In this document: positions 7,968-18,731 of the stretch, piece by piece | Layout of the letters: every line of letters begins with the position of its first letter | Position numbering within the stretch: the first letter of the stretch is position 1 | NCBI GenBank assembly: GCA_019358855.1 | Contig: JAHHII010000007.1 | Coordinates: 1 to 64,000 of the forward strand | Origin: Timaviella obliquedivisa GSE-PSE-MK23-08B | Lineage (GTDB): Bacteria > Cyanobacteriota > Cyanobacteriia > Elainellales > Elainellaceae | DNA: 64,000 bases | Direction: 5' to 3' | Notes under the pieces: model-generated | The model's input: only the letters and a program-made list of their open reading frames with translations | What the model was told of the DNA's origin: nothing | The model's database searches: none | Translations under genes and position numbers: made by a program

Positions 7968-8939
7968 ATGAAAGCGATCGTTCAAGTCGAGTATGGTTCA
8001 GCGGATGTGTTAAGACTAGAAGACATTGATAAGCCTATAGTTCAGGACAATGAAGTGCTGGTGCGGGTTTATGCTGCTTCCGTCAATGCGGGTGACTGCT
8101 ACCTGATGCGAGGGACTCCGTTCCTTACTCGCCTGATGTTCGGGGGGCTACTCAAGCCCAAAATCAAGATCCTCGGCTGTGATGTAGCAGGACGGATTGA
8201 GGCGATCGGCAAAGACGTAATGCAGTTTCAACCTGGTGATGAGGTTTTTGGAGAATTGTCTGGGTGTGGTTTCGGCGCTTTTGCTGAGTACGTCTGTGCA
8301 ACCGAAGCAGCATTGGTGTTAAAGCCAGCCAGCATGACCTTTGAAGAAGCTGCAACCGTTCCTGATGCCGCCCTTGCCGCCCTACAGGGACTTCGAGATG
8401 TTGGGCAAATTCAGCCGGGGCAAAAGGTATTGATCAATGGTGCATCTGGGGGCGTAGGTTCTTTTGCGGTGCAGATTGCGAAGGTCTTTAACGCTGAGGT
8501 GACCGCCGTATGCAGCACGAAAAAAATGGATAGGGTGCGATCGCTCGGCGCAGACTATGTTATTGATTACACTCAAACAGACATCACCCAGCATGGGCAG
8601 CATTACGACCTGATTCTTGACGCAGCAGCCTACCGTTCAGTTTTTGACTATCTGCCAGCATTGACTCTTGGGGGAACCTACGTCATGGTTGGCGGCTCCA
8701 TCGCTCGACTTTTCCAGTCGATGTTTCTCGGCCCTTGGATTTCGAGAACCCGTCGCCATAAAGTGAAATGCTTGGTTTCAAAACCTAATCAAGCAGATCT
8801 CGTCACGTTGAGGGATCTGATAGTGGCAGGCAAGATCGTCCCTTTTATCGATCGACGTTACAACCTGAGTGAAATCCCCGCAGCAATTCGCCACCTCGAA
8901 CAGAGGCAAGTGATGGGGAAAGTCGCCATTAGTGTTTGA
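7968..8939 (+). CDS. NAD(P)-dependent alcohol dehydrogenase, MDR superfamily (quinone-oxidoreductase-like)
   Basis: The 323-residue protein has the medium-chain dehydrogenase layout. There is a GroES-like N-terminus (VLVRVYAASVNAGDCYLMRG, GCDVAGRIEAIG, FQPGDEVFGELSG) and a Rossmann domain with GASGGVGSFAVQIAK near residues 157-171. The structural-zinc Cys cluster is absent, and the catalytic-zinc Cys is replaced by Asn/Ala (SVNAGD), as in quinone oxidoreductase relatives. It probably reduces an alkenal, quinone or ketone with NADPH. The operators upstream and the divergent TetR gene suggest substrate-induced expression. Confidence 0.85.
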   Translation: MKAIVQVEYGSADVLRLEDIDKPIVQDNEVLVRVYAASVNAGDCYLMRGTPFLTRLMFGGLLKPKIKILGCDVAGRIEAIGKDVMQFQPGDEVFGELSGCGFGAFAEYVCATEAALVLKPASMTFEEAATVPDAALAALQGLRDVGQIQPGQKVLINGASGGVGSFAVQIAKVFNAEVTAVCSTKKMDRVRSLGADYVIDYTQTDITQHGQHYDLILDAAAYRSVFDYLPALTLGGTYVMVGGSIARLFQSMFLGPWISRTRRHKVKCLVSKPNQADLVTLRDLIVAGKIVPFIDRRYNLSEIPAAIRHLEQRQVMGKVAISV

Positions 8940-9092
8940 TATGCAGCGTCTCGTCAGTTTACGACCTAGTACTTGTCGCCATGAGTAGTAGTTAATGATG
9001 TTAAATTTTCTTGAAACCCTGTGACTTTAGGGTAAAAAGGCAGTGAAGGAACTGTCTAAATTATTGTTATTTGGTTCTCTTTAAGTTGATGT

Positions 9093-10166
9093 ATGAAAGA
9101 AGCAACTTTTACCGTTTACGTTACACGTATCGTTCTTAACTTCATTGCGCGCCACGGTGTTAACGTCGAAGAACTTTGTGCAACATCTGGATTTAATTCT
9201 GCTCTGTTACAAATGCCCGACGAGCGAATTCCTAGTTCAATCCATCTTGCTGTATGGCAGGAGGCTGTGAAGCAAACAGGCGATGAAAATCTTGCTTTAC
9301 ACATTGGTGAGGCATCTAATTTGGGAAATATGGGTATCGTTGGATATCTCCTTATTAACTGTCAAACTTTGGGGGACGCACTAGCAAAACTCTCTCGCTA
9401 CACCAGTTTGTTTTGTCAGAGTGCTCAGATGAAATTCTCGGTATCAGATGGAATAGTGTTTTATGACTACACTGTGACGGATGATGTGAAAAACTACCTA
9501 TTAGAAGAACCGCACTACACGATCGAATGGACTTTTGCATCATTCCTAACTGCGGCGGCATCTCTTACAGGTCAACCACTCCGTCTATCTGCTGCCTGGT
9601 TTCACTATGCATCTCCTGCCGATACATCAGAATACGATCGCATTTTTCAAACTGAATTAAAGTTTTCCATGCCTGTGAGTCGGCTGATTTTTGATGCTAG
9701 CTGTCTGAGTTGGCCAATTTTATCGAGCAATTCAAATCTGCTGCCGCTGTTTGAAAGTCAGGCTGAAACGATGTTGAATGAGATGAATCGAGGCGATCGC
9801 TACTCTCAAAAAGTAGTCCAGGCAATCATTCAACAGCTTGCAGGAGACTTGCCCGCAATTGATGCGATCGCTCACGAGTTAGCCATCAGCGTCCGTCAGT
9901 TGCAGCGAGAATTACAAGCTGAAGGCATAACTTTTCAAAAACTACTTGATGCAACCCGCAAAGAATTAGCCCTACAGCAGCTTAAAGATTCCACGATACC
10001 GATCCACGCCATTGCTTTTCTGTTGGGCTTTTCAGAACCCAGTGCGTTTAATCGTGCCTTCAAACGCTGGACAGGAAAAACCCCGCGAGACTATCGGCTC
10101 ATTGGTAAAGAATTAAGTGCCGATAGTCACCCTAACGGGCTTTTCCCTAGCGACGTAACCAACTAA
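9093..10166 (+). CDS. AraC family transcriptional regulator (OruR/ToxR-like, arabinose-binding-type N-terminus)
   Basis: The product has 357 residues. Residues 15-200 form the Arabinose_bd-type sensing domain typical of OruR and cyanobacterial relatives (NLALHIGEASNLGNMGIVGY and following). Residues 250-335 are the twin helix-turn-helix AraC domain: ELAISVRQLQRELQAEGITF, then LLGFSEPSAFNRAFKRWTG and TPRDYR. It lies 153 bases after the alcohol dehydrogenase on the same strand but has its own leader. Its last 20 bases overlap the convergent Uma2 gene. The ligand is unknown. Confidence 0.85.
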   Translation: MKEATFTVYVTRIVLNFIARHGVNVEELCATSGFNSALLQMPDERIPSSIHLAVWQEAVKQTGDENLALHIGEASNLGNMGIVGYLLINCQTLGDALAKLSRYTSLFCQSAQMKFSVSDGIVFYDYTVTDDVKNYLLEEPHYTIEWTFASFLTAAASLTGQPLRLSAAWFHYASPADTSEYDRIFQTELKFSMPVSRLIFDASCLSWPILSSNSNLLPLFESQAETMLNEMNRGDRYSQKVVQAIIQQLAGDLPAIDAIAHELAISVRQLQRELQAEGITFQKLLDATRKELALQQLKDSTIPIHAIAFLLGFSEPSAFNRAFKRWTGKTPRDYRLIGKELSADSHPNGLFPSDVTN

Positions 10167-10704
10167 AAATTTGCTCAACTGTCAGTACTAAATCAATATC
10201 TTCTAAAACCAGAAGTTGCTCGGCACCCCTTAACAATTCAGGCAAGCGATCGCGCTGATAAACTAAGACTGATTTTTCTTTAGGGTCAATTAACCAACCC
10301 AATCGACAACCATTTTTCATGCAGTGTAATATGTTTCCCGTTACCTTAGTTTGGCTCTGGTTAGGCGAAAGAATTTCAATGACCCAATCAGGTGCAAACT
10401 CAATGCCAATACTGGTAATTTCTCCGCTTTCATCAATCGGAACCCGATCGCGCTCAACCACTGAAACATCAGGCACAATCGATCGATCGCCTACCGTACA
10501 GCGCAACTCAGGAAATGCCTCATAGTTGCTGTCCAAGCGATCAATCACTCCCACTATTTTTTTCTGTAAAATGCTGTGCTTGCCGCCACCCATAGGTTTT
10601 TGAATCGCTTCGCCGTTTATGTGTTCCCAAGCGGGGGACTCGTCGATATTAGGAAAAACGAGGAATTCCGTTAAGGTGATGAATTTAGGAGTCGCTGTGG
10701 TCAT
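10147..10704 (-). CDS. Uma2 family endonuclease-like protein
   Basis: The protein has 185 residues with the family core: AWEHINGEAIQKPMGGGKHS near the start, LRCTVGDRSIVPDVSVVERD with the key Asp, and FAPDWVIEILSPNQSQTKV with the (E/D)xL strand. GCRLGWLIDPKEKSVLVYQ is the usual last conserved strand. The length is typical. The 3' end overlaps the AraC regulator by 20 bases, tail to tail. Function is uncertain, as for all Uma2 proteins. Confidence 0.85.
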   Translation of the reverse strand: MTTATPKFITLTEFLVFPNIDESPAWEHINGEAIQKPMGGGKHSILQKKIVGVIDRLDSNYEAFPELRCTVGDRSIVPDVSVVERDRVPIDESGEITSIGIEFAPDWVIEILSPNQSQTKVTGNILHCMKNGCRLGWLIDPKEKSVLVYQRDRLPELLRGAEQLLVLEDIDLVLTVEQIFSWLRR

Positions 10705-10802
10705 AGTGCGATCGCCTCTCTAATCTTGCCTTTAGTGTAGAGGCTATTTGAAATATTAATAAAGGAAGCTTGAAACAGCGATCGCCCTTTAGCAAAATGA
10801 CT

Positions 10803-10836
10803 AGAGGGCGACCCTTGCGGTATCTGCACAGCGCGC
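10803..10836 (+). repeat. Dispersed 34-bp element, copy a (intergenic)
   Basis: The first 25 bases match the consensus (AGAGGGCGACCC, TTGCGGTATCTGC), and three bases are missing before the GCGCGC end. It starts in the gap after the Uma2 gene and ends 12 bases from the glsF stop codon. It is the only clear copy outside a gene. Confidence 0.85.
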
Positions 10837-10847
10837 GTCTTATGTAT

Positions 10848-13800
10848 TTACTGTGCCGAAGTTAATACCCGTTCCTCTGCCTTCGCCTCTGGGCTGTCTG
10901 CTTCTGATGGAGGCACGACTTGCCAGAACCGAGGCAGATACTCTGACCAATTCGCCAGAATTAGTTGCGCTTTAGGACTGTCCGTATGGTCAGCATGAGC
11001 TTGTACTAGCGTTTTAAGCTGTTGCGCTCCCGCGTCACTGACGACCCGCTGCACCTTGACGATTTCGGGGTTGACTTGGGTAGGGAAACTGCCATCTTCG
11101 TCGAGGAAGTAAGCTAAACCGCCCGTCATGCCTGCGCCGACGTTGCGCCCCGCCTTGCCCAGCACCACGATCACCCCGCCCGTCATATATTCGCAGCAGT
11201 GGTCACCCGCGCCTTCAATAACCGCTTGTGCCTTGGAGTTGCGAACAGCAAAGCGTTCTCCCACTTGCCCATTAGCAAAGAGGCTGCCGCCTGTCGCTCC
11301 ATAGAGGCAGGTGTTACCTGCAATAACATTAGCAGCCGGATCGTAGGTCGCCTCAGCCAATGGTTTGATGGCAATCACGCCGCCACACATCCCTTTGCCC
11401 ACGTAGTCGTTGGCTTCGCCTTCCAGGTTAAGCGTCATACCAGACAAGATGAAAGCGCCAAAGCTTTGACCAATGCTGCCCTTGAAGTTAAAGGTCAAGC
11501 TGCCCTCAAAGCCATTGTCGCCGTACTGTTTGGCGATCGCCCCTGAAACTCGTGTACCGACCGATCGATCGGTATTGACCACTGCGTACTTTTTCGATAC
11601 CTCACCTTGATTCTGAATCGCTGCCAAAATTTCTGGATCGCTCAACAATTCATCATCCAAAACTGCGCCATTACTATGGGCTGCTTCATGCTCTAACCAG
11701 CTTCGATCGGTGCGGGTATCGGGTAACTGAGTCAGGCAATCCAAGTTGAGCGCTTGTGTTTTGGTCAAAGTCACGCCTTCGCGCACCTTGAGTAAGTCAG
11801 CACGACCCATAATTTCGGGGAGCGATCGGTAGCCCAGTCTCGCCAAGAGCGATCGCACCTCTTCTGCCACAAAGTAGAAGAAGTTAACCACATGGGCAGG
11901 TGTGCCCGTAAACCGCTGTCGGAGCTTCTCTTGCTGAGTAGCAACGCCCACAGGACAGTTATTGGTATGACAAATCCGCGCCATGATGCAGCCTTCGGCA
12001 ATCATTGAAACTGAGCCGAAGCCATATTCTTCAGCCCCCATCAATGCCGCCATGACAACATCCCAGCCCGTCTTCAGCCCACCATCTGCCCGCAGCAATA
12101 CGCGGCTGCGTAAATGGTTTTCCATCAGCACTCGATGCACTTCTGTCACGCCCAATTCCCAAGGCACGCCTGCGTGCTTGATAGAGCTAAGAGGCGATGC
12201 CCCCGTGCCGCCATCATGCCCCGAAATTTGAATGATATCGGCGTTTGCCTTGGCAACCCCAGCCGCGACTGTGCCAATGCCAATTTCTGCCACCAGCTTC
12301 ACCGATACCTTTGCCATCGGATTAATTTGGTGCAGGTCAAAAATTAACTGCGCCATATCTTCAATGGAGTAGATGTCGTGGTGGGGCGGCGGCGAAATCA
12401 GCGAAACGCCCGGCTTCGATCGCCGCAGCATGGCAATATAAGGCGTAACTTTACTACCTGGCAACTGTCCGCCTTCTCCGGGTTTTGCTCCTTGAGAAAC
12501 TTTAATTTCGAGCTGTTGACCGCTCATCAAATATTCTGGCGTGACCCCAAAGCGACCCGATGCCACTTGCTTGATAGCAGAACTAGCGGTGTCGCCGTTG
12601 CGCAAGCCTTTGAGGTGGGGGAACCGTTGGGAAATTCCGGTTTCATCCACATCATCAAAGCCTTTAAATCGCATCGGGTCTTCGCCGCCTTCCCCAGAGT
12701 TGGATTTGCCGCCCAAACGGTTCATAGCGATCGCCAGCGTCTCATGTGCCTCACGGGAAAGCGAACCTAATGACATTGCCCCCGTGCAGAAACGTTTGAC
12801 GATATCCTCTACTGGCTCTACTGCTTCGATAGGAATGGAGGGGCGATCGCCCTTGAAGTCCAGTAAATCGCGCAGTGCCGTGATCGGACGATTAGCAATC
12901 AGGGTTTGGTAAAGCTGATAGTGGTCGTGGCTTTTTTCGCCTACTGCTTTATGCAACGCCTTCGACATTTCGGGGTTGTTCATGTGGTACTCGCCCCCTG
13001 GCTTGTAGTTAAAGAACCCCAGATTCTCTAGCTTTTTGCCCGTTAGCGTGGGGAATGCGCGGCTGTGAATGGAGATCACTTCCTGCGCTAAATCTGCCAC
13101 TGTTAATCCGCCCAGCCGTGAAACCGTCCCCGCAAAGCCCAGTTGCAATAGATCCGAGCCAATCCCGATCGCCTCGAAAATTTGCGCTCCGTGATAGCTC
13201 GACAATAGGGAAATCCCCATTTTCGACAATACCTTCAGCAGACCGCCATCGATCGCCTTGCGGTAGTTGTACTGTGCCCCCGTCAGGCTAGTGGAAATCT
13301 TGCCCTGCTCAATCATTTTCTGGGTCTTGGTCGAAGTCCACCAATGGCGAACGGTTTCCCAAGCCAGGTACGGACAAATGGCGCTGGCTCCATAGCCAAT
13401 CAAACAGGCGAAGTGATGGGTGCTCCAACATTGCGCCGTGTCAATGACGATGGAGGCTTTCATCCGCAGCCCTTGACGGATCAGGTGGTGGTGAACTGCA
13501 CCAACGGCCAAGAGAGGCGGAGTGTAGCTGTATTCAGGGCTGAGGCTAGTGGGTTCGCCGCTATGGTTTAGGCGATCGCTCAAAATCAAAATCTCTTGTC
13601 CGGCTCGGACTGCTGCGGTTGCTTGCTGACATAGCTCGGCAACTGCCCGTTGTAACCCGCTGGGGCCATCAGAAATTTTGAAGAGGGTAGAAAGATTGGC
13701 GATCGCAAATTCCGACTGCCGAATCTGCTCCAGTTCGCTATCATTCAACACTGGCGAATCCAGCTTCATCAAATGAGCAAACTCCGATTTTGTCGTCTCT

Positions 13801-15479
13801 AGCAGATTTCCCCGTCCGCCCAGTTGGCTAGTGAGGGACATCACCAGGCTTTCTCGCAGCGGATCGATCGCCGGGTTCGTGACCTGGGCAAACCGCTGCT
13901 TAAAGTAGTCGTACAGCAAATGCGCTCGACTCGACAGCACGGCTAGGGGAATATCATCGCCCATGCAAAAAGTCGGCTCTTTCCCTTGGGCTGCCATGTC
14001 TTCGATTACCATTTCCACGTCTTCGGTGGTGTAGCCGAAAGCGGTTTGTTGACGCAGCAATGATCCTGCATCCATTTGGGGCGCATCGGGGAACGGCTGA
14101 TTGTGTAAATCTTGGCGCACGCTGAGCCACTGCGCGTAAGGATGGGCGCTGGCAACCTGTTGTTTAAGCTGCCAATTTTTGAGAATCGTGTGGTTTTCTA
14201 AATCAACGGCGATCGCCTGTCCAGGGCCTAGCCGTCCTTTCTCCACAATGTCGGCTTCGGGTAAATCCACCACCCCAGCTTCAGAAGACACCAGCACAAA
14301 GCCATCTTTAGTAATGCTGTAGCGCGCCGGACGCAAGCCGTTGCGGTCTAACGTGGCTCCGACAATTTTGCCATCACTAAAGATTACTAGGGCTGGGCCA
14401 TCCCACGGTTCTTGAATGCCGCTGTAGTACTCGTAGAAATCAGTGATTTCGGGATAATTTGCCAGGTCAGGCTGATTTTTGTACGCCTCTGGAATCAAAA
14501 TCATCAGCGTTTCTAAGGGGCTACGACCTGTCCGCACCATCAAATCCACAACGTTATCGAGGTTAGCAGAATCGCTGCTGTCCATTTTGACGATCGGCTT
14601 CAGATCACCTAGGCGATCGCCCCAAATGGAATGCTCCAAATCGGCTTCTCGCGCCACCATCCAGTTAATATTGCCCACGAGGGTATTGATTTCGCCATTG
14701 TGAGCGATCAAGCGCATCGGGTGCGCCAACGGCCACTTCGGCAAAGTATTGGTGCTAAAACGGCGATGATAAACGGCAAAAATACTTTGGTAAGCCGGAT
14801 CGCGCAGATCGTCATAAAACGCCGCCAACACTGCCGATCGCACCATGCCTTTATAAACCACCGTGCGGCAAGAAAACGAGCAAACGTAAAAGTCTCGAAG
14901 CTGAGGATGTGCAACTTCCAAGGGAGCTAGCGCGGTCAAAGTTCGTTTGCGCACTAAGTAAAGGAGGCGATCGAGGTCATCCCCTTCTACCTCGGTAGAC
15001 TGCACAATTAACTGCTCGATTTGAGGCTGATATTCCCTGGCTTGTACCCCCAGCACCTCTGGATTAACGGGCACAACGCGCCAGCCTAAAACCTTGAGTC
15101 CACTGGCTTGAGACACGCGCTCAACGGCTTCACGGGCGATCGCTGCTGCCACTGTTTCCGCTGGCAAGAAGAACATTCCTAGTCCCATCTGTTCCGGCTG
15201 CACTGCCAAGCTCTTTGCTTCCAGCCAAGGAGCCAGCATCTCCCAAGGAATTGCCGTCATTACCCCTGCGCCATCACCCGAATCTTGGTCAGCGCAGCAT
15301 CCCCCCCGATGCTCCATACATCTCAACGCCGCCAGCGCTTGAACAATCAGAGAGTGACTTTTACGCCCATATTGGTCAGCAATGAAGCCAACTCCACAGG
15401 CATCTCGCTCTTCCACCAGCCACCGCTGCCCCGCGTATCCTGCCCCTGATTCCTGATTGCTTCGCTTATCTTGACTCAC
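10848..15479 (-). CDS. glsF: Ferredoxin-dependent glutamate synthase (large, single-subunit GOGAT)
   Basis: This 1543-residue enzyme converts glutamine plus 2-oxoglutarate to two glutamates in nitrogen assimilation. Domain order: Ntn amidotransferase with Cys28 as the nucleophile after removal of a 27-residue leader ([10 protein letters not shown]), a central linker domain, the FMN-binding synthase barrel, and a C-terminal GxGxG beta helix. The 3Fe-4S cysteines are Cys1164, Cys1170 and Cys1175 ([12 protein letters not shown]). Between GEGGEDP and SAIKQVASG an insertion of about 30 residues (DDVDETG to HLKGLRNGD, near 925-955) corresponds to the ferredoxin loop that separates this type from NADPH GOGAT. 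I therefore favour glsF over gltB. No small subunit gene is adjacent. I found no NtcA site in the leader. Confidence 0.95.
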   Translation of the reverse strand: MSQDKRSNQESGAGYAGQRWLVEERDACGVGFIADQYGRKSHSLIVQALAALRCMEHRGGCCADQDSGDGAGVMTAIPWEMLAPWLEAKSLAVQPEQMGLGMFFLPAETVAAAIAREAVERVSQASGLKVLGWRVVPVNPEVLGVQAREYQPQIEQLIVQSTEVEGDDLDRLLYLVRKRTLTALAPLEVAHPQLRDFYVCSFSCRTVVYKGMVRSAVLAAFYDDLRDPAYQSIFAVYHRRFSTNTLPKWPLAHPMRLIAHNGEINTLVGNINWMVAREADLEHSIWGDRLGDLKPIVKMDSSDSANLDNVVDLMVRTGRSPLETLMILIPEAYKNQPDLANYPEITDFYEYYSGIQEPWDGPALVIFSDGKIVGATLDRNGLRPARYSITKDGFVLVSSEAGVVDLPEADIVEKGRLGPGQAIAVDLENHTILKNWQLKQQVASAHPYAQWLSVRQDLHNQPFPDAPQMDAGSLLRQQTAFGYTTEDVEMVIEDMAAQGKEPTFCMGDDIPLAVLSSRAHLLYDYFKQRFAQVTNPAIDPLRESLVMSLTSQLGGRGNLLETTKSEFAHLMKLDSPVLNDSELEQIRQSEFAIANLSTLFKISDGPSGLQRAVAELCQQATAAVRAGQEILILSDRLNHSGEPTSLSPEYSYTPPLLAVGAVHHHLIRQGLRMKASIVIDTAQCWSTHHFACLIGYGASAICPYLAWETVRHWWTSTKTQKMIEQGKISTSLTGAQYNYRKAIDGGLLKVLSKMGISLLSSYHGAQIFEAIGIGSDLLQLGFAGTVSRLGGLTVADLAQEVISIHSRAFPTLTGKKLENLGFFNYKPGGEYHMNNPEMSKALHKAVGEKSHDHYQLYQTLIANRPITALRDLLDFKGDRPSIPIEAVEPVEDIVKRFCTGAMSLGSLSREAHETLAIAMNRLGGKSNSGEGGEDPMRFKGFDDVDETGISQRFPHLKGLRNGDTASSAIKQVASGRFGVTPEYLMSGQQLEIKVSQGAKPGEGGQLPGSKVTPYIAMLRRSKPGVSLISPPPHHDIYSIEDMAQLIFDLHQINPMAKVSVKLVAEIGIGTVAAGVAKANADIIQISGHDGGTGASPLSSIKHAGVPWELGVTEVHRVLMENHLRSRVLLRADGGLKTGWDVVMAALMGAEEYGFGSVSMIAEGCIMARICHTNNCPVGVATQQEKLRQRFTGTPAHVVNFFYFVAEEVRSLLARLGYRSLPEIMGRADLLKVREGVTLTKTQALNLDCLTQLPDTRTDRSWLEHEAAHSNGAVLDDELLSDPEILAAIQNQGEVSKKYAVVNTDRSVGTRVSGAIAKQYGDNGFEGSLTFNFKGSIGQSFGAFILSGMTLNLEGEANDYVGKGMCGGVIAIKPLAEATYDPAANVIAGNTCLYGATGGSLFANGQVGERFAVRNSKAQAVIEGAGDHCCEYMTGGVIVVLGKAGRNVGAGMTGGLAYFLDEDGSFPTQVNPEIVKVQRVVSDAGAQQLKTLVQAHADHTDSPKAQLILANWSEYLPRFWQVVPPSEADSPEAKAEERVLTSAQ

Positions 15480-16120
15480 GCTACTTACGACCCCTCTGAA
15501 ATAACTAAAGGTAATTAGACTTAGACCGCCACGAAGTGCGCCAACACTATAGAGATCAATTTCTCATAACGACACGGAGACAGAATCTTAATAGAAATTA
15601 AAGCTCCTCGACAATCCCTCCCCTGCATTGGCGTTTGCTGCGCTCCTCCAAGACTTTTTGCGACTCTTGGCATCATGACCCTCAGCTTCTATTGTAATGG
15701 GACTGTAAAGTTCATTACTAGAAGCATTCTAGATTCGCAAACCTCCGCATCGCTCCAATGTCCTAATCTATCTCTGTAGGAGAGAAGAGAACCAAAACTC
15801 TAAAGTCTATCTCTGGAGAAGAAGAACTTAGGGTAAAAGCATACAACTGAGATGACTTCCTATTGTTTAGGGATTGCAAAGACAAAAGAGTGACCTTTAA
15901 TACCGATACCCGTCTGAATATTGCTGAGCTAAGACGAGAAAACTGAAGCAAGGTGAAAAAATAGAGCGTCTGAATAAAATTCTTGGGGAACAGTAGCTCT
16001 GTTGGAATAACAACAAATTGTGAAAACTTGTCGGAAATTTGTTTGCAGATAAGGAATTCAGATACAGAGTAGTAGTTGCTTCATCAATTTTCCCCCCTAG
16101 GATAGAGTTCAGCGAATACT
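15480..16120. other. Divergent intergenic region glsF / phosphodiester glycosidase
   Basis: No convincing gene lies in these 641 bases; the short open frames have no recognisable content. It must contain the promoters of both flanking genes. I looked for an NtcA box (GTA, eight bases, TAC) and saw none. I see no tRNA or riboswitch signature. Confidence 0.6.
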
Positions 16121-18019
16121 GTGATTAGTTTTAAAACTCGTCGTCGAATGCGTCGGTTACGCCGTGAAGAGGCACAACCTTCCAACCCTCTCCTTAAGTT
16201 CCTCACTAGGCACTTCAGAACTTTGCTCGTTGCGTGCTGCTTGGGCGGGCTGCTTTACTTCGCACTCAAGCAGCCTAGTATTGCCGAAACTCAAGCACCG
16301 CCAGCCCTCCGGAGTCCTTCTTGGGTGCCTACCCTGGCTCAAGCTGCGGTGCCGCCTATTCCCCTCACCCGGCAAGGGCAGCAGGTAGTGGTTAATGGTC
16401 AGTCCTTGAGCATTCCTTGGAGCGAGCGCCAGGGCAGCATTGGAATTGCGGATGCTGGGTTAGTGCAGGGCTGGGGCGTGAGCTTGTTGAACACTCAAGA
16501 TGCTGCTACTCAGCCAATTGAATGGTTCTCTGACGTACCGGGTAAGCCGTTGGTTTTGCCGACCTGGTTGACTGACCAGTATCGCTATTTAGATATTTCA
16601 GAATTGGCACAAAAGTTTGGTTGGCAGGTGCAAGCGAAGGGGACTTCGCTACAAATTTCTACCCCCACAGCCCACGTCAAAGGAATTCGACAAGGCAAGC
16701 AAGAGTGGGGCGATCGCATTGTCATCGATCTTGATCAACCTGCTCCCTGGCGTGTAGCTGAAACCAATGGCTCTGCCGTTATTACAATTGATGCTCCTAG
16801 CGCATCTAGCCTTCATAAACTTCGGGGGATGCGCGGCAATCGCTTACGGGCTTTCAGTGTGAGCGGTAACACCCACAAAACTGTCCTTAGCTTAGAACTC
16901 CCCGAAGGCATCCGTCCTCGGGTGTGGGCATTGACCCAGCCCAATCGCTTGCTGGTGGATATCCGCCCTGATTCAATGCAACCGCAAGATATTCTTTGGG
17001 CACCGGGCTTGCGCTGGCTGCAACAAACGATCGCCGTTGAAGCAGCGCGTTTTCCAGTGATTGCCCTGGAAATTGATTTGCGTCAGCCCGGAGTCTCCCT
17101 TAAGCCAATTTTGAGTCATACTTCCACCGTTGTAGGGATTGCGCCATTGCAGTCTACGGCACAGCGTTCTAAAGTAGCGGCAGCAATTAACGCAGGCTTC
17201 TTTAATCGCAATACGCGGCTACCGCTAGGGGCAATTCGCCAAGACGACAACTGGGTATCAGGCCCAATCCTAAATCGGGGGGCGATCGCCTGGAACAGCA
17301 GCGGAGAAGCCACTGTTGGCCACCTCAGCCTTAATGAAACGATCACGACTTCGAGTGGACAACGCTTCCCGGTCTTGTATTTCAATACTGGCTATGTAGG
17401 CGCAGGCGTGTCTCGCTATACAAGAGGCTGGGGGGCGAACTACTCCACCATTTTGGAACACGAAGTTTTGGTCACCGTCAAAAATGGACAGGTTGTTAAA
17501 CAGCAGCAAGCCACAGGAGCAGGCAAAGTTAGCACGCCCATTCCAACAGATGGCTATCTTTTAGTCGTCCGTGCCGACCGGGATGCCGCCCTTGCTTTAG
17601 GTGTTGGAACCGCAGTGCAGACCGAAACCGGAACTCAGCCTGCTGATTTTAGTCAATATACTCAAGTTGTTGGGGCAGGTCCTTTATTGGTGCAAAATCG
17701 CCAAGTTGTTCTCAATGCTGCATCAGAGCAGTTTGCCACCGCCTTTGCGCAGCAAGCAGCCGCTCGTAGCGTGATTGGCTCTACTGCCACGGGAACTCTA
17801 ATGCTAGTAGCGGTTCATAATCGCCTAGACGGGGCAGGGCCCACCCTAAAAGAAACCGCTCAAATTATGTTGCAGCTTGGAGCAGTCAATGCACTCAATC
17901 TAGATGGGGGAAGTTCAACAACCCTTTATCTGGGAGGACAGTTGCTCGATCGCATTCCTAGCACCGCAGCTCGGGTTAACAATGGCATTGGGGTCTTTAT
18001 TCGCCCCGGTGTTGAGTAG
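16121..18019 (+). CDS. Membrane-anchored phosphodiester glycosidase (NAGPA domain) with AMIN-like region
   Basis: The product has 632 residues and begins at GTG 16121. After a very basic start (RRRMRRLRREE) one transmembrane helix lies near residues 30-48 (FRTLLVACCLGGLLYFALK), so most of the protein is periplasmic. Residues 60-290 hold a copper-amine-oxidase-like N region and an AMIN-type strand set (DRIVIDLDQPAPW, NRLLVDIRP). Residues 330-630 are the NAGPA domain: NAGFFNR, GAIAWN, VVGAGPLLV, RSVIGST and NALNLDGGSSTTLYLGG, the last being its most conserved motif. The family removes or hydrolyses sugar-phosphodiester caps; in cyanobacteria it may act on exopolysaccharide or peptidoglycan-linked sugars (inference). 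Confidence 0.85.
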   Translation: MISFKTRRRMRRLRREEAQPSNPLLKFLTRHFRTLLVACCLGGLLYFALKQPSIAETQAPPALRSPSWVPTLAQAAVPPIPLTRQGQQVVVNGQSLSIPWSERQGSIGIADAGLVQGWGVSLLNTQDAATQPIEWFSDVPGKPLVLPTWLTDQYRYLDISELAQKFGWQVQAKGTSLQISTPTAHVKGIRQGKQEWGDRIVIDLDQPAPWRVAETNGSAVITIDAPSASSLHKLRGMRGNRLRAFSVSGNTHKTVLSLELPEGIRPRVWALTQPNRLLVDIRPDSMQPQDILWAPGLRWLQQTIAVEAARFPVIALEIDLRQPGVSLKPILSHTSTVVGIAPLQSTAQRSKVAAAINAGFFNRNTRLPLGAIRQDDNWVSGPILNRGAIAWNSSGEATVGHLSLNETITTSSGQRFPVLYFNTGYVGAGVSRYTRGWGANYSTILEHEVLVTVKNGQVVKQQQATGAGKVSTPIPTDGYLLVVRADRDAALALGVGTAVQTETGTQPADFSQYTQVVGAGPLLVQNRQVVLNAASEQFATAFAQQAAARSVIGSTATGTLMLVAVHNRLDGAGPTLKETAQIMLQLGAVNALNLDGGSSTTLYLGGQLLDRIPSTAARVNNGIGVFIRPGVE

Positions 18020-18196
18020 GCTGATTCTACTTAGAAAGTTAATCTCTATAAAGAGTGAGTGTAGATTGGAAGAGCCAGATGACTTTCCAGTTTAGGCATT
18101 ATGACCCCTGTGGTATGTTGATCAGGGTCTATTGACATTAGGCATTAGATCACCTCTCATTCACATTTTTTGTAATTGCGATAAGGAGAAAATGTC

Positions 18197-18613
18197 GTGG
18201 CTCAAGTTAAAGAAATGACTCAATCAATATCTCTACCCACTTCTATCGTTCCTGGAGGCATTGCAGCAACCGAACTGCGCCCTTGGGGAGCATTCACTAT
18301 TTTAGAAGAAGCGCAAGGGTACAAAATTAAGCGAATTGAGGTAAAGCCCGGACATCGCCTAAGTTTACAAATGCACCATCACCGCAGCGAGCATTGGATT
18401 GTGGTATCGGGCACTGCCAAAGTGGTGTGTGGTAGCGAAGAAAAGCTGTTGTATAGCAACCAATCTACCTATGTACCCGCCTGTACTCTCCACCGTCTAG
18501 AAAACCCTGGCGTTATTCCCTTAGTGCTGATTGAAGTCCAGAACGGTGAGTATTTGGGTGAAGATGATATTACTCGTTATCAGGATGATTACGCTCGAAC
18601 TGAGGTAACCTAA
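18197..18613 (+). CDS. Phosphomannose isomerase type II-like cupin protein
   Basis: The protein has 138 residues. The GTG start at 18197 is chosen because AAGGAG sits eight bases upstream. The body matches the C-terminal cupin of bifunctional mannose-1-phosphate guanylyltransferase/mannose-6-phosphate isomerase: RPWGAFTILEEAQGYKIKRI, then PGHRLSLQMHHHRSEHWIVV with the metal-binding His/Glu set, and YVPACTLHRLENPG. Stand-alone versions are common in cyanobacteria and may isomerise mannose-6-phosphate for GDP-mannose supply. A good terminator follows at 18667. Confidence 0.85.
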   Translation: MAQVKEMTQSISLPTSIVPGGIAATELRPWGAFTILEEAQGYKIKRIEVKPGHRLSLQMHHHRSEHWIVVSGTAKVVCGSEEKLLYSNQSTYVPACTLHRLENPGVIPLVLIEVQNGEYLGEDDITRYQDDYARTEVT

Positions 18614-18666
18614 TTACTCTGAATACTATTGTCCTGAATTATACTGCCTGGCTCTTCTCCGTTCTA

Positions 18667-18690
18667 AGCCCTCCCAGCCGGAGGGCTTTT
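18667..18690 (+). terminator. Intrinsic terminator
   Basis: AGCCCTCC (18667-18674) pairs perfectly with GGAGGGCT (18680-18687), loop CAGCC, followed by TTT. It ends the cupin transcript before the IscA gene. Confidence 0.75.
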
Positions 18691-18731
18691 GCAAGGTATG
18701 ATCAGTAGCCGTAGAGTGATGAGGAAACCTG

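Noticed and set aside
15763-15951. 62-residue minus-strand frame upstream of glsF
   Set aside because: Ser/Leu-rich, no start signal, no family; it looks like non-coding DNA.
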